Below are positions 7,816 to 16,446 of a stretch of DNA of 64,000 nucleotides, piece by piece. Positions within the stretch are counted from its first letter, which is position 1. The number at the start of each line of letters is the position of its first letter. The notes under the pieces were generated by a model. The model saw nothing but the letters and a program-made list of their open reading frames with translations, had not been told where the DNA came from and searched no databases. Source of the DNA: Bacillota bacterium (lineage in GTDB: Bacteria; Bacillota; Clostridia; Oscillospirales; Oscillospiraceae); NCBI GenBank assembly GCA_030529825.1, contig JAUMWD010000001.1, forward strand, positions 100,935 to 164,934, read 5' to 3'. A program made the translations under genes and the position numbers.

Positions 7816-9260
7816 ACTATAAGACAATTTTCAGCACACTCGGCAGAGTAATATTGCTGGAGGCAGCGCTGCTGCTTCTGCCTGCGGGAGTTTCTCTCAT
7901 ATATGGCGAAGCCTGCATTTCGGCTTTTGTCGTCACAGCTTTGATTGCGGCGGCAGTGGGCGGAGCTCTTTGCCTTTTGTGCCGCTCTGATAAAAGAAAT
8001 CTCAGCATCCGCGACAGCTTCGCAATCGTGTCCCTGTCATGGATAGGAATATCTCTTATGGGCGCTCTGCCCTTTGTAATCAGCGGAGAGATTCCCCGCT
8101 ATATAGACGCCTTCTTTGAAACCGTCAGCGGCTTTACCACAACGGGAGCGTCTATTCTCAATAATGTTGAGAGCATGAGCCACGGCCTGCTGTTCTGGCG
8201 CAGCTTTACCCATTGGCTGGGCGGCATGGGCGTTCTGGTGTTTATCATGGCCATCATGAATAAGGCGCCTGACCGTTCCATAAACATTCTCCGGGCGGAG
8301 ATGCCCGGTCACACCGTGGATAAGTTTACTCCGAAATCAAAAAACGCGGCAAAGACCTTGTATTACATATACATTGCCATGACAGCGGCGGAATTTGTTT
8401 TGCTGGTCTGCGGCGGAATGCCTCTGTTTGACAGCGTTGTGCATTCTCTGGGAACTGCGGGTACGGGCGGCTTCGGCATTAAGGGCGACAGTATTGCGTC
8501 CTACAGTCCCTATCTTCAGTGGGTTATCACCGTGTTCATGCTGCTCTTCGGCGTTAGCTTCAATATCTACTATCTGCTGCTTCTGCGCCGATGGAAAAAT
8601 GCTGTCAGCTCCAATGAGCTGTGGTGCTATCTGGGAATCTTCGCCGCAGCCCTTGTAATTGTGACCGTGAATATCTACCCCATGTACCACAGCGTTTCCG
8701 AATCGGTGAGACTCTCCGCGTTTCAGGTGTCCTCAATACTGACTACAACGGGCTTCGCAACCGCGGACTTCAATTTGTGGCCACAGCTTTCAAAGGGTGT
8801 GCTCCTTATGCTCATGTTTGTGGGCGGCTGCATGGGCTCCACGGCAGGCGGCTTTAAGATTTCCCGATTAACCGCAATGTTCCAGATTGCGAGAAACGAA
8901 ATCCGCCACAGCATCAGTCCCCGCGCCGTCAGCGCCGTGAGACTCAACGGGAGGACCTTGAGCGCCCAGGAGGAAAAGGGCCTGCTGTCCTATTTGGTGC
9001 TGTATCTTGCGGTGCTGGTGGGCACATTCCTTCTCATCAGCTTTGAGCCTCTCGGCTTTGAAACAAATTTCTCGGCGGCAGTATCCTGCGTCAATAATAT
9101 CGGCCCGGGCTTCAGCCTTGTGGGGCCTGCGGCAAATTATTCAGTGTATTCCGATTTTTCAAAAGTAGTGTTGTCAATCGCCATGCTTATGGGCAGACTT
9201 GAAATCTATCCGCTGCTTTCTCTTCTTGTCCCACAGATTTGGGCCAAGGCAAGGAGGTAA
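7812..9260 (+). CDS. trkH: Trk potassium uptake channel subunit TrkH
   Basis: Potassium-translocating membrane subunit of the Trk/Ktr/HKT superfamily, 482 residues with about ten hydrophobic helices and four pore-like repeats. Pore-loop glycines are visible in SGFTTTGASIL, GTGGFGIKG, TTTGFATAD and NNIGPGFSLVG. It partners TrkA, which is encoded immediately upstream with a four-base ATGA overlap. The 3' end holds the Shine-Dalgarno AAGGAGG for the small gene that follows, so all three are translated from one mRNA. Confidence 0.95.
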   Translation: MNYKTIFSTLGRVILLEAALLLLPAGVSLIYGEACISAFVVTALIAAAVGGALCLLCRSDKRNLSIRDSFAIVSLSWIGISLMGALPFVISGEIPRYIDAFFETVSGFTTTGASILNNVESMSHGLLFWRSFTHWLGGMGVLVFIMAIMNKAPDRSINILRAEMPGHTVDKFTPKSKNAAKTLYYIYIAMTAAEFVLLVCGGMPLFDSVVHSLGTAGTGGFGIKGDSIASYSPYLQWVITVFMLLFGVSFNIYYLLLLRRWKNAVSSNELWCYLGIFAAALVIVTVNIYPMYHSVSESVRLSAFQVSSILTTTGFATADFNLWPQLSKGVLLMLMFVGGCMGSTAGGFKISRLTAMFQIARNEIRHSISPRAVSAVRLNGRTLSAQEEKGLLSYLVLYLAVLVGTFLLISFEPLGFETNFSAAVSCVNNIGPGFSLVGPAANYSVYSDFSKVVLSIAMLMGRLEIYPLLSLLVPQIWAKARR

Positions 9261-9264
9261 CTCT

Positions 9265-9390
9265 ATGGAAAATGTAGTTCTGATTCTATGCGTGCTGTTC
9301 ATGTTTGCAATGAGCATCGTTCTGATAGAGCTCTTGAACCCGAATAAAAGCAAAAGAAAAAAGAGCAAAAAGAGCCGTAAGAAAAAGTGA
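9265..9390 (+). CDS. 41-residue single-helix basic membrane peptide
   Basis: A small protein below common annotation cut-offs. AAGGAGG at 9251-9257, overlapping the trkH stop, lies eight bases before the ATG at 9265, a near-ideal initiation site. The peptide has one hydrophobic helix (about residues 4-25), then a tail of about 15 residues that is almost all Lys, Arg and Ser. The layout suggests a membrane peptide with cytosolic basic tail. Being the last gene of trkA-trkH, it may be a small subunit of the Trk complex, by analogy with KdpF in the Kdp complex. I know of no described Trk subunit of this kind. Confidence 0.7.
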   Translation: MENVVLILCVLFMFAMSIVLIELLNPNKSKRKKSKKSRKKK

Positions 9391-9399
9391 TGGTAGTAA

Positions 9400-9424
9400 G
9401 TATGCCTGTCACGGACAGGCATAC
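9400..9424 (+). terminator. Stem-loop after the trk operon
   Basis: GTATGCCTGTC-ACG-GACAGGCATAC, a perfect 11-bp stem with a three-base loop, ten bases after the small gene. It has no T-run, so it may protect the 3' end rather than terminate. Confidence 0.5.
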
Positions 9425-9457
9425 AATACATCTATGTAAAAAGACAAATAAGGGAAG

Positions 9458-9491
9458 AGACCGGATTTTTATGACAAATCCGGTCTTTTTA
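9458..9491 (+). terminator. Rho-independent terminator of the trk operon
   Basis: AGACCGGATTT (9458-9468) pairs with AAATCCGGTCT (9476-9486), followed by a T-run. Confidence 0.85.
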
Positions 9492-9535
9492 TATGTCAGA
9501 ATTGCGTATTTCTTCAAAAAAAGTGCTGTTTACAC

Positions 9536-9564
9536 TTGCCGAAATAAAAGAATGTTTATATAAT
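9536..9564 (+). promoter_or_regulatory. SigA promoter of the SLH protein gene
   Basis: TTGCCG (9536-9541), a 17-bp spacer and a perfect TATAAT (9559-9564), 43 bases upstream of the start codon. AAAGGAG precedes the ATG. Confidence 0.75.
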
Positions 9565-9606
9565 AACAATATCATGGCAAAAAAGTAATATGAAAGGAGT
9601 CCCACC

Positions 9607-11379
9607 ATGAAAAAGAGAGCGATAAGCCTGACTCTTGTGCTTATGATGCTGCTGACACTTATACCCACGGCGGCATTTGCGGAAAATCGGGAGATTATTA
9701 CCGAGGTTCGCGTTGATGGCTATATGGACCCGATTCTCAGATACGAAAACGATGGCTACATCTACCCCGGCATCAGCGCAGATGCACCCTATAACCTTGT
9801 AAAAACTGTGTGGTACAGCGATTCAGAGAATAGCACCGTATTTACTCCCATGGCAAGGGGAGTTAAGTTTGTTGAGGGCAGAACCTATAAGTTCTACATG
9901 GAATTTGAGCCCAAGGACGGTTATGCTTTTGATCTCAAATACATGGAAAACGCCGTAATCAATGACGGCACCGTTGAACGCGGTTGGGGCAGCGGCGTAA
10001 GGGACAACGGCAACTACTATTTCTGGGGCCCCGAGACAAAGGCAAAGGAAGCAATTGATTATTGCCTTTACCGTGATGCGGCGGATGAATATTCCACCAT
10101 GGGCTGCGAGCTGCCTATGGGATATGTGCTGCGCAGCCCCGCAGCACCCGGCGAAGAGGGAAGAACCTTCGTCGGTTGGTACTATGACCGTGAATGCACG
10201 CAGGAATTCGTTCCCAACTGCGCGGTTTATGAGGATGTCACCCTCTACGGCAAGTGGATTGCCAAAGATGACCGACAGACTATCGAGAGCGTCAGTGCAG
10301 AAATGGACTTCTTCCCCCCTGCTGTAGGAGATGAGGCGGCAGACAGCAACTATGTCTATGTTGACAGCACAGCACCCTATGAACTGGTAATGGCCTACTG
10401 GTATTGCGACTACAAAAACGGCGAGGACTACAACTGCGACTATGCTGATGGCGAAGTGTTTGAGTCAGTGGATGAGTGCAGCTTCTGCATTTTTCTTGTA
10501 CCCAAGGAAGGCTATAAGTTCGACGGGGAAATAACAGAGTTCCGCATCACCGATATCCGCGGTAATGAAGTTCCCCTTTCCGACGAATGGTGCACTGTAT
10601 ACGAAGACAGTGCATGGATATGGACTCAGTCCATTGCCCCCATTGAGTATGTCAGCTTCTATAATGCCTGGGGCGAGGCCGGCTACCTTGTACCCAAGGG
10701 CTACATCCCCGGAAGCGCGGGCGATCCCGGACGCGAGGGCTTTGTCTTCGGAGGCTGGTACACCGATGAAGCACTCACCGTACCCTTTGATCCCGCAAAG
10801 CCTCTGCTTGAGGATACGACGATCTATCCCAAGTGGCTGATTCCCAACCCCTTCAAGGACATCAGCGAAGCGGCGGTATATTATGATGCCGTGCTGTGGG
10901 CAGCGGAGCATAACATCACCGGCGGCTACCCTGACGGCACCTTCCGCCCCAATGCCACCTGCACCCGAGCACAGGTCGTAACCTTCCTGTGGCGAGCCGC
11001 AGGCTGCCCCGAGCCCACGGGCGACACAAGCATGTTCAAGGATTCCGCATCCATCGCGCCAGACTATAAGAAGGCGGTTGCATGGGCGGTTGAAAAGGAA
11101 ATAACCACGGGCTTTAATGACGGCACCTTCCGCCCTAACGCCTCCGTGACCCGCGCCCAGTTTGTAACCTTCCTGTGGCGCTATGAGGGGCGGCAGCCCG
11201 CCGACGGAACTCTCCGAGTTTTCAGCGATGCAGGCTCTATTGCAAGCGGCTATCAGAAGGCGGTTCTGTGGGCAATTGAAAAGGGCATAACCACGGGCTA
11301 TGGCGACGGCACCTTCCGTCCCGATGCTACCTGCACCCGCTGGCAGGTAGTGCTCTTCATGTTCCGCGATATTACCTGA
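9607..11379 (+). CDS. Secreted SLH-domain protein with InlB-type repeats
   Basis: A 590-residue cell-surface protein. A signal peptide ends after AAFA (about residue 25). Two modules resembling the Listeria/Bacteroides InlB B-repeat lie near residues 180-220 and 372-410, each ending in a GW-x-Y...LYGKW or IYPKW pattern. Between and before them are two related beta-rich segments with the phrase YELVMAYWY or YNLVKTVWY. Three SLH domains fill about residues 415-590 and would tether it to wall-linked polysaccharide. It has its own promoter and terminator. No catalytic motif is visible, so the role is structural or adhesive. Confidence 0.88.
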   Translation: MKKRAISLTLVLMMLLTLIPTAAFAENREIITEVRVDGYMDPILRYENDGYIYPGISADAPYNLVKTVWYSDSENSTVFTPMARGVKFVEGRTYKFYMEFEPKDGYAFDLKYMENAVINDGTVERGWGSGVRDNGNYYFWGPETKAKEAIDYCLYRDAADEYSTMGCELPMGYVLRSPAAPGEEGRTFVGWYYDRECTQEFVPNCAVYEDVTLYGKWIAKDDRQTIESVSAEMDFFPPAVGDEAADSNYVYVDSTAPYELVMAYWYCDYKNGEDYNCDYADGEVFESVDECSFCIFLVPKEGYKFDGEITEFRITDIRGNEVPLSDEWCTVYEDSAWIWTQSIAPIEYVSFYNAWGEAGYLVPKGYIPGSAGDPGREGFVFGGWYTDEALTVPFDPAKPLLEDTTIYPKWLIPNPFKDISEAAVYYDAVLWAAEHNITGGYPDGTFRPNATCTRAQVVTFLWRAAGCPEPTGDTSMFKDSASIAPDYKKAVAWAVEKEITTGFNDGTFRPNASVTRAQFVTFLWRYEGRQPADGTLRVFSDAGSIASGYQKAVLWAIEKGITTGYGDGTFRPDATCTRWQVVLFMFRDIT

Positions 11380-11393
11380 AAAACCTAATAACC

Positions 11394-11428
11394 AACAAGG
11401 TCGGAGCTTGACTCCGACCTTGTTTTTT
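11394..11428 (+). terminator. Rho-independent terminator
   Basis: AACAAGGTCGGAG, loop CTTGA, CTCCGACCTTGTT, then a T-run; it closes the SLH protein gene. Confidence 0.9.
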
Positions 11429-11439
11429 GCCGCCGTTTC

Positions 11440-11468
11440 TTGACACTTTTCCCCATGTGTGGTAGCCT
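11440..11468 (+). promoter_or_regulatory. Promoter of the PfkB-family kinase gene
   Basis: TTGACA (11440-11445), a 17-bp spacer and TAGCCT (11463-11468). The -35 is perfect and the -10 weak. Confidence 0.5.
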
Positions 11469-11498
11469 TTGGACATACAGAAAATCGGAGGAAAGGCT

Positions 11499-12431
11499 AT
11501 GTCGATTGTTGTAATAGGCAATGTTTTTGTGGATGTAAAGGGTTTTCCCGACGATATCTATCTTCCCACGGGCCGCAATGCGGGCAGAGTCGTCACCGTT
11601 CACGGCGGTGTAGGCCGTAATGTGGCGGAGGATATTGCCAATCTTGAGCTTCGCCCTGTGTTTGTCAGTATGGTGGACGACACGGCATCAGGCGAGGAGG
11701 TAAAGCGCAAGCTCCATAATCACAAGGTGAATACGGACTATGTCATCGAGGCTCCGGACGGCATGGGGATGTGGCTTGCGGTGTTTGACCATAAGGGCGA
11801 TTTGGCAGGCTCTATTTCCAAGCGCCCCAACAGCGATGCCATGAAGACACTTTTGGACGAAAAGGGCGACGAGATTTTCCGCGATGCCGACAGCATCGTG
11901 CTGGAAATTGACCTTGATAAGGAAATCGTAAAGCGGGTTTTCAAATATGCGGAAAAATATGATAAGCCCGTGTATGCCGTAGTGGCAAATATGAGCATTG
12001 CCTCACAGCGCAGGGATTTTCTCCAGTCCATTGACTGCTTCATATGCAATGTTTTAGAGGCGGGAATTCTGTTCGTAGACGATTTTTCGGCAAAAAGTCC
12101 CGAGGAAATGTGCGAAATTCTTTCATGCAAGGTCATGAGTGCGAAAATACCCTCTATGATAGTGACCATGGGCTCAAAGGGTGCCGTATATGCGGATATG
12201 AAGGGCGACAAGGGCTTCTTTCCGGCGGAATCGGTTTGCGTGCGGGATACCACGGGCGCAGGCGACGCATTCTGTGCCGGTGCCGCCGTGGGACTGACCT
12301 ACGGAAAATCCATGCGTGAGGCTGTGAGAATAGGCACTCATCTTGCCGCGTCGGTAATCGGCTCCAGCGAAAATGTCTGCCCGAGATTTCTGCCCCAGGA
12401 ATTCGGTATTGATGCCGAGGTAAAAGAATAA
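11499..12431 (+). CDS. PfkB/ribokinase-family carbohydrate or nucleoside kinase
   Basis: A cytosolic ATP-dependent kinase of 310 residues. The first family motif appears as GGVGRNVAEDIANLE near residue 36; the second, with the anion hole and catalytic Asp, is DTTGAGDAFCAGAAVGL near residue 250. The substrate cannot be told from sequence; ribokinase-like sugar kinases and pseudouridine kinases share these motifs. The start at 11499 is set by GGAGG seven bases upstream. It is a single-gene transcript with its own promoter and terminator, between two SLH surface protein genes, and shows no functional link to them. Confidence 0.88.
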   Translation: MSIVVIGNVFVDVKGFPDDIYLPTGRNAGRVVTVHGGVGRNVAEDIANLELRPVFVSMVDDTASGEEVKRKLHNHKVNTDYVIEAPDGMGMWLAVFDHKGDLAGSISKRPNSDAMKTLLDEKGDEIFRDADSIVLEIDLDKEIVKRVFKYAEKYDKPVYAVVANMSIASQRRDFLQSIDCFICNVLEAGILFVDDFSAKSPEEMCEILSCKVMSAKIPSMIVTMGSKGAVYADMKGDKGFFPAESVCVRDTTGAGDAFCAGAAVGLTYGKSMREAVRIGTHLAASVIGSSENVCPRFLPQEFGIDAEVKE

Positions 12432-12435
12432 ATCA

Positions 12436-12480
12436 AAACACACTCAATTGGGCGCCGCCCCTATGTTGAGTGTGTTTTTT
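12436..12480 (+). terminator. Rho-independent terminator
   Basis: AACACACTCAA pairs with TTGAGTGTGTT, enclosing a loop with its own GGGC/GCCC mini-stem, followed by a T-run. Confidence 0.85.
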
Positions 12481-12527
12481 GTTCAAAATGCAATAAACAG
12501 GCAGCCTGTTTTCTGTATGCTGCCGCA

Positions 12528-12556
12528 TTGCGCGGAGCGTAGAAAAAATGTATAAT
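12528..12556 (+). promoter_or_regulatory. SigA promoter of the ceramidase gene
   Basis: TTGCGC (12528-12533), a 17-bp spacer and TATAAT (12551-12556). A GGCAGC/GCTGCC inverted repeat (12500-12524) lies directly upstream and could be an operator. Confidence 0.6.
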
Positions 12557-12594
12557 AAAAGTTACCATATTTTTTAGCAAACGGGGAATAGAAA

Positions 12595-15417
12595 ATGAAG
12601 AAAACTTTTAAATCACTGCTTTGCATTACCCTTGCCGTGATTTTCATGGTTTCCACCGTGAGCATTGCCTTTGCGGATAAGGACGCAAAGACCGATGCCT
12701 CCGGGGCAAGCGTGAAGGTAGGCGTTGCAAAGGTTGACATCACTGGTCCCATCACCGGCATCAGCACAGGCTATAACTCTCTGGGTGACCTCATGGAGGG
12801 CCTGCTCACAAGACTTTATGCCCGTGCCTTTGTTGTGGATGACGGAAGCGCACCCATGGTCTATGTTTCCGCGGAGCTTGTGCATATGACCGAAAGCATC
12901 AAGCCCGGTGTCATCAAGGCACTTAAGGCAGACGGCTATTCCGTTTTCTCCGAGGAGAATGTAATGCTTGCCGCAACCCATTGCCATTCCTCCACCTCCA
13001 ATACCTCATGGTACGCTCTGTACGACCTTATAAACGGTGTTCCCGGCTATGATGACGAGAGCTACAGGATGATCGTAAAGGGTATTACCGAGGCGATTGA
13101 AACCGCATACGATACCCGTGTTGAGGGCTCTGTTTCCCTGGTCTGCGGTGAAACTGACATCAGCGCCTCCAACCGTTCCGCCGACGCCTATCTCACCAAT
13201 ATAAATGTGGGCGACTACGGCTATGAGGTAAATGAAGACGGCAGCTTCTCCTATGAAACCGGTCTGAAGGCGGCGCAGAATGCCTATAACCACGAAATGG
13301 CGGGCATCGTGTTCACCGACAGCAAGGGCAACGATATAGGCTTCCTGAACTTCTTCGGCTCCCACGGCACCTCCAATCCCATTGACAATACCTATGTTGC
13401 CTCCGACCATAAGGGCTACGCGGCTCTGAAGGTGGAGGAGGAAATGGGCGACGGCTTCGTTGCCGCCTTTGCCCAGGCAGACAGCGGCGACACAAGCCCC
13501 AATGCCGTACAGGAGGCAGATTACCATGATGCCTTCCTCCGTCCTGCAGACATGGATGCAGCTTTAGATATGATTGAAAATCAGATTGTACAGGGCAGTC
13601 AGGAGGCGGAGGCCGCCATGAATCTGATTAATAACGCAGGCAGAACTCCCCTCACGGGCAAGTTTGACTTTAATTACACCGCTGTTGATTTTTCAAACAT
13701 CACCGTTGACCTTGAATATGTAGGCGACTACCATATGCCCTACGATGACCTTTCCGCAGGCTATGTGACCACGAGCGAGCCCTGCATCGGCGCAGGCATC
13801 ATTGCCGGTGATGAGGAGGGCGCACCTGTTGACAATGCCCTTGAGGGCGCTGTAAAGCATAACTTCGTGTGGAACGAGGAAACAGGAAGCTATGACAGAA
13901 TTGCCTGCGACTTCAAGATGATTGACCTCTACGGACTTCAGTATCTCTTTGAGCCGCTGTGGCCCACCGCCATGAAGATTCTCCAGTCCGACGGCTATGA
14001 CGAGGCACAGATGGAAAAGGTGGTCTGCCTTGCCGTAGGTGACCTCATGCAGGCAGTACAGCCTCTGCAGATTATGCGCTTTGGTCAGGCGGCAATTGTG
14101 GGCGTTCCCTTTGAGCTCACCTATGAGCAGGCAAACCGTACCCGTGCGGTGCTTGAAAAAACTCTTGCCGCCGACGGCGTTACAAAGGTCATAATCTCCA
14201 CCCATTCCAATGCCTACAGCCAGTATGTGACCACCCGCGAGGAGTTTGCCGCCCAGCATTATGAGGGCGCAACCTGCCTCTTCGGACCTTGGTCCGGCGC
14301 GGCAATGACACAGGAGCTTGACAAGCTGGCTCAAGGCATAGTATCCGGCGAAAAGGCTCCCAAGGGCGATGAAATGAAGCAGAGCACACCTCTTGCTCTT
14401 TTGTATACTGTCTATGCCATTGCCGATCCCGTTGCGGATTTAGGCGAATACGGCACGGTGCTCTCGGATGTTGAAAAGGATACATATACAAGAGGCGAGT
14501 GGGTACGCGCCGGCTTCACGGGCGTAAATCCCAGACATATTACCGACTTGAGCCTTGAGGACAGCGCACTTGTGGACGGCTACAGCTACATGGAGGTTCA
14601 GAAGCTCTTAAATGATGAGTGGGTAACGGTGCTCACGGACACGGACCCCTATACCACCTTCAGATGCGTCAAGGACAGCGTTCTTGACACGAGCTATAAT
14701 GCCACCGTAGGCTGGCTCCTCAAGGGCGATAACTGGACTCCCGGCACCTACCGCCTTGTGTATAACGGCGTTGCGAAGAATGAGCTTAAAGACCGCATCA
14801 GCGGCGATGACTATACCGCCTTCACCGCTGCAAGCTCCCCCTTCAATGTGGAGGATCCCGAATATAAGCCCGTACAGGATAATCCCTTTGCCGATGTGAA
14901 GGACGGCTCGGTCTACTATGATGCGGTGCTGTGGGCGTATTACCATGAGCCGCAGCAGATAACCGCAGGTGTGGATGACACTCATTTTGCCCCCGATGCC
15001 GACTGCACCCGCGGACAGGTCGTGACCTTCCTGTGGCGTGCCGAGGGTTGTCCCGAGCCTCAGGGCGAATGCCCCTTCACGGATGTTGCGGAGTCAAGTC
15101 CCTACTATAAGGCGGTAATCTGGGCCTATGAAAACGGCATCACCACCGGTGTGACGGAAACCGCCTTTGAGCCCAATACTCCCGTAACCCGCGCCCAGTT
15201 CGTAACCTTCCTCTGGCGCTACGAGAATAAGCCCGACACCACGGGCAGCATTGCAGGCTTTGCCGATGCCTCCTCCATTGCAGCACCCTATCAGCAGGCG
15301 GTTGCATGGGCGGTGGAAAAGGGCATAACCACGGGCTATAACGACGGCACCTTCCGTCCCAATGCCACCTGCACCCGCTGGGCGGTTGTGCTCTTCATGT
15401 ACCGCGATATGGCGTAA
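12595..15417 (+). CDS. SLH-anchored neutral ceramidase family protein
   Basis: A 940-residue exported protein. A signal peptide ends after SIAFA (residue 27). The N-terminal ~430 residues belong to the neutral/alkaline non-lysosomal ceramidase family, zinc amidases that cut ceramide into sphingosine and fatty acid. Key family motifs are present: ATHCHSS with His129 and His131, FFGSHGTSN with His257, SDHKGYA, and the hexapeptide GDTSPN (298-303), whose Ser301 matches the nucleophile of the family motif GDVSPN. A linker domain follows, then three SLH domains from about residue 763. The protein would sit on the cell surface. Ceramide is the family substrate; N-acyl amino lipids are possible alternatives. 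It has its own promoter and terminator. Confidence 0.85.
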   Translation: MKKTFKSLLCITLAVIFMVSTVSIAFADKDAKTDASGASVKVGVAKVDITGPITGISTGYNSLGDLMEGLLTRLYARAFVVDDGSAPMVYVSAELVHMTESIKPGVIKALKADGYSVFSEENVMLAATHCHSSTSNTSWYALYDLINGVPGYDDESYRMIVKGITEAIETAYDTRVEGSVSLVCGETDISASNRSADAYLTNINVGDYGYEVNEDGSFSYETGLKAAQNAYNHEMAGIVFTDSKGNDIGFLNFFGSHGTSNPIDNTYVASDHKGYAALKVEEEMGDGFVAAFAQADSGDTSPNAVQEADYHDAFLRPADMDAALDMIENQIVQGSQEAEAAMNLINNAGRTPLTGKFDFNYTAVDFSNITVDLEYVGDYHMPYDDLSAGYVTTSEPCIGAGIIAGDEEGAPVDNALEGAVKHNFVWNEETGSYDRIACDFKMIDLYGLQYLFEPLWPTAMKILQSDGYDEAQMEKVVCLAVGDLMQAVQPLQIMRFGQAAIVGVPFELTYEQANRTRAVLEKTLAADGVTKVIISTHSNAYSQYVTTREEFAAQHYEGATCLFGPWSGAAMTQELDKLAQGIVSGEKAPKGDEMKQSTPLALLYTVYAIADPVADLGEYGTVLSDVEKDTYTRGEWVRAGFTGVNPRHITDLSLEDSALVDGYSYMEVQKLLNDEWVTVLTDTDPYTTFRCVKDSVLDTSYNATVGWLLKGDNWTPGTYRLVYNGVAKNELKDRISGDDYTAFTAASSPFNVEDPEYKPVQDNPFADVKDGSVYYDAVLWAYYHEPQQITAGVDDTHFAPDADCTRGQVVTFLWRAEGCPEPQGECPFTDVAESSPYYKAVIWAYENGITTGVTETAFEPNTPVTRAQFVTFLWRYENKPDTTGSIAGFADASSIAAPYQQAVAWAVEKGITTGYNDGTFRPNATCTRWAVVLFMYRDMA

Positions 15418-15425
15418 ACAGAAAC

Positions 15426-15460
15426 AAAAAAACAAGCATCCGATGGATGCTTGTTTTTTT
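15426..15460. terminator. Bidirectional terminator
   Basis: AACAAGCATCC-GAT-GGATGCTTGTT with A-run before and T-run after. It ends the ceramidase gene and the convergent membrane protein gene at 15475. Confidence 0.9.
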
Positions 15461-15474
15461 GTTTTGTAATCTAA

Positions 15475-16302
15475 TTAACCCACGAGGTCGTCTGCGCCGA
15501 TGAGCTCTCCGTCTTCTTCAAGCTCTTCCTCGTCGTCGGTTGTGTCAAGAGCCTTGTCAACATCCTCTCCGTCGGTGGCGACGCCGGTGATGTTATCCCT
15601 CTTTGCGCAGAAGCTGCACAGACGGGTACGGCCCTCTGCAATAGCCTGGTCGACAGTACCTACGGTGAGGCTCTCGGACTGGCTCAAGGACTGGCAGTCG
15701 TCATGAGTGTGGTAAACATGGCCGAAGGGAGCCCAGTAAACCTGCTCGGTACCCAGAGCATCAACAGCCGCGTCAAGCTGCTCCTGGGAAACAGGGTTAA
15801 AGTCATAGCTGAACACTCCGCCGATGAGCAGAGCGATGACGGCAACCACGGTGGCAATGGTCTTGGTCTTCTTGTCAAGCTCCTTGTTTGCCAGCATGAG
15901 GATGATAATGGGAACGAAGGCAAAGACACAGACGATAACGCCCATGTTGTTCCACAGCCAGAACTTGACCTTGTTTGCCTCGGAGGCGGGGTCGATGTGG
16001 TTTGCCTTTTTCCAGAGCTGGGAGCCGGCTATTACGCAGGCGAGGTCAAGCACGATGAATACGATGAGCTGCCACATGACGGGCATGAAGGTCAGGTTAA
16101 TCTTGCCAAAGAGGACCAGAGCAGCCAGTACCTCGAATACTACGGCAGCAACCCAAAGTGCGATAGCGCCGATGCGCTTGGGCTTTGCCTCGCCCACGGG
16201 CTTTGCCTGCTTATATTCCTTGCGCTTTTCTTCGATTTCTTCCTGAGTTATTTCCTGCTTGGTATCATAGGAAATGATTTTCTTCTCTTTTTTCTGAGCC
16301 AT
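15475..16302 (-). CDS. Four-helix membrane protein with C-terminal His/Cys motif
   Basis: A 275-residue protein I cannot name. A charged N-terminus is followed by four membrane helices at about residues 44-66, 72-96, 117-138 and 147-165. The C-terminal tail carries a compact putative zinc site: YHTHDDC (His198, His200, Cys203) and, 25 residues later, LCSFC (Cys229, Cys232), a pattern seen in small Ada-like zinc modules. It ends in a very acidic stretch. The start has AAAGGAG eight bases upstream. It is a single-gene unit converging on the ceramidase gene. The function is unknown. Confidence 0.8.
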   Translation of the reverse strand: MAQKKEKKIISYDTKQEITQEEIEEKRKEYKQAKPVGEAKPKRIGAIALWVAAVVFEVLAALVLFGKINLTFMPVMWQLIVFIVLDLACVIAGSQLWKKANHIDPASEANKVKFWLWNNMGVIVCVFAFVPIIILMLANKELDKKTKTIATVVAVIALLIGGVFSYDFNPVSQEQLDAAVDALGTEQVYWAPFGHVYHTHDDCQSLSQSESLTVGTVDQAIAEGRTRLCSFCAKRDNITGVATDGEDVDKALDTTDDEEELEEDGELIGADDLVG

Positions 16303-16388
16303 AATCCACTCTCCTTTTATACAGATGTAGTTATTATATCAAATATTTTGGGATTTTCAACGAAAAATCTACAATATATAGAAATATC

Positions 16389-16417
16389 TTGACAATTCTC
16401 AACACAAAATGCAAAAT
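16389..16417 (+). promoter_or_regulatory. Promoter of the DUF937 gene
   Basis: TTGACA (16389-16394), a 17-bp spacer and CAAAAT (16412-16417), 29 bases before the ATG at 16447. Confidence 0.55.
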
Positions 16418-16446
16418 GAAACCATAAACTGAAAAGGAGAACAGCT

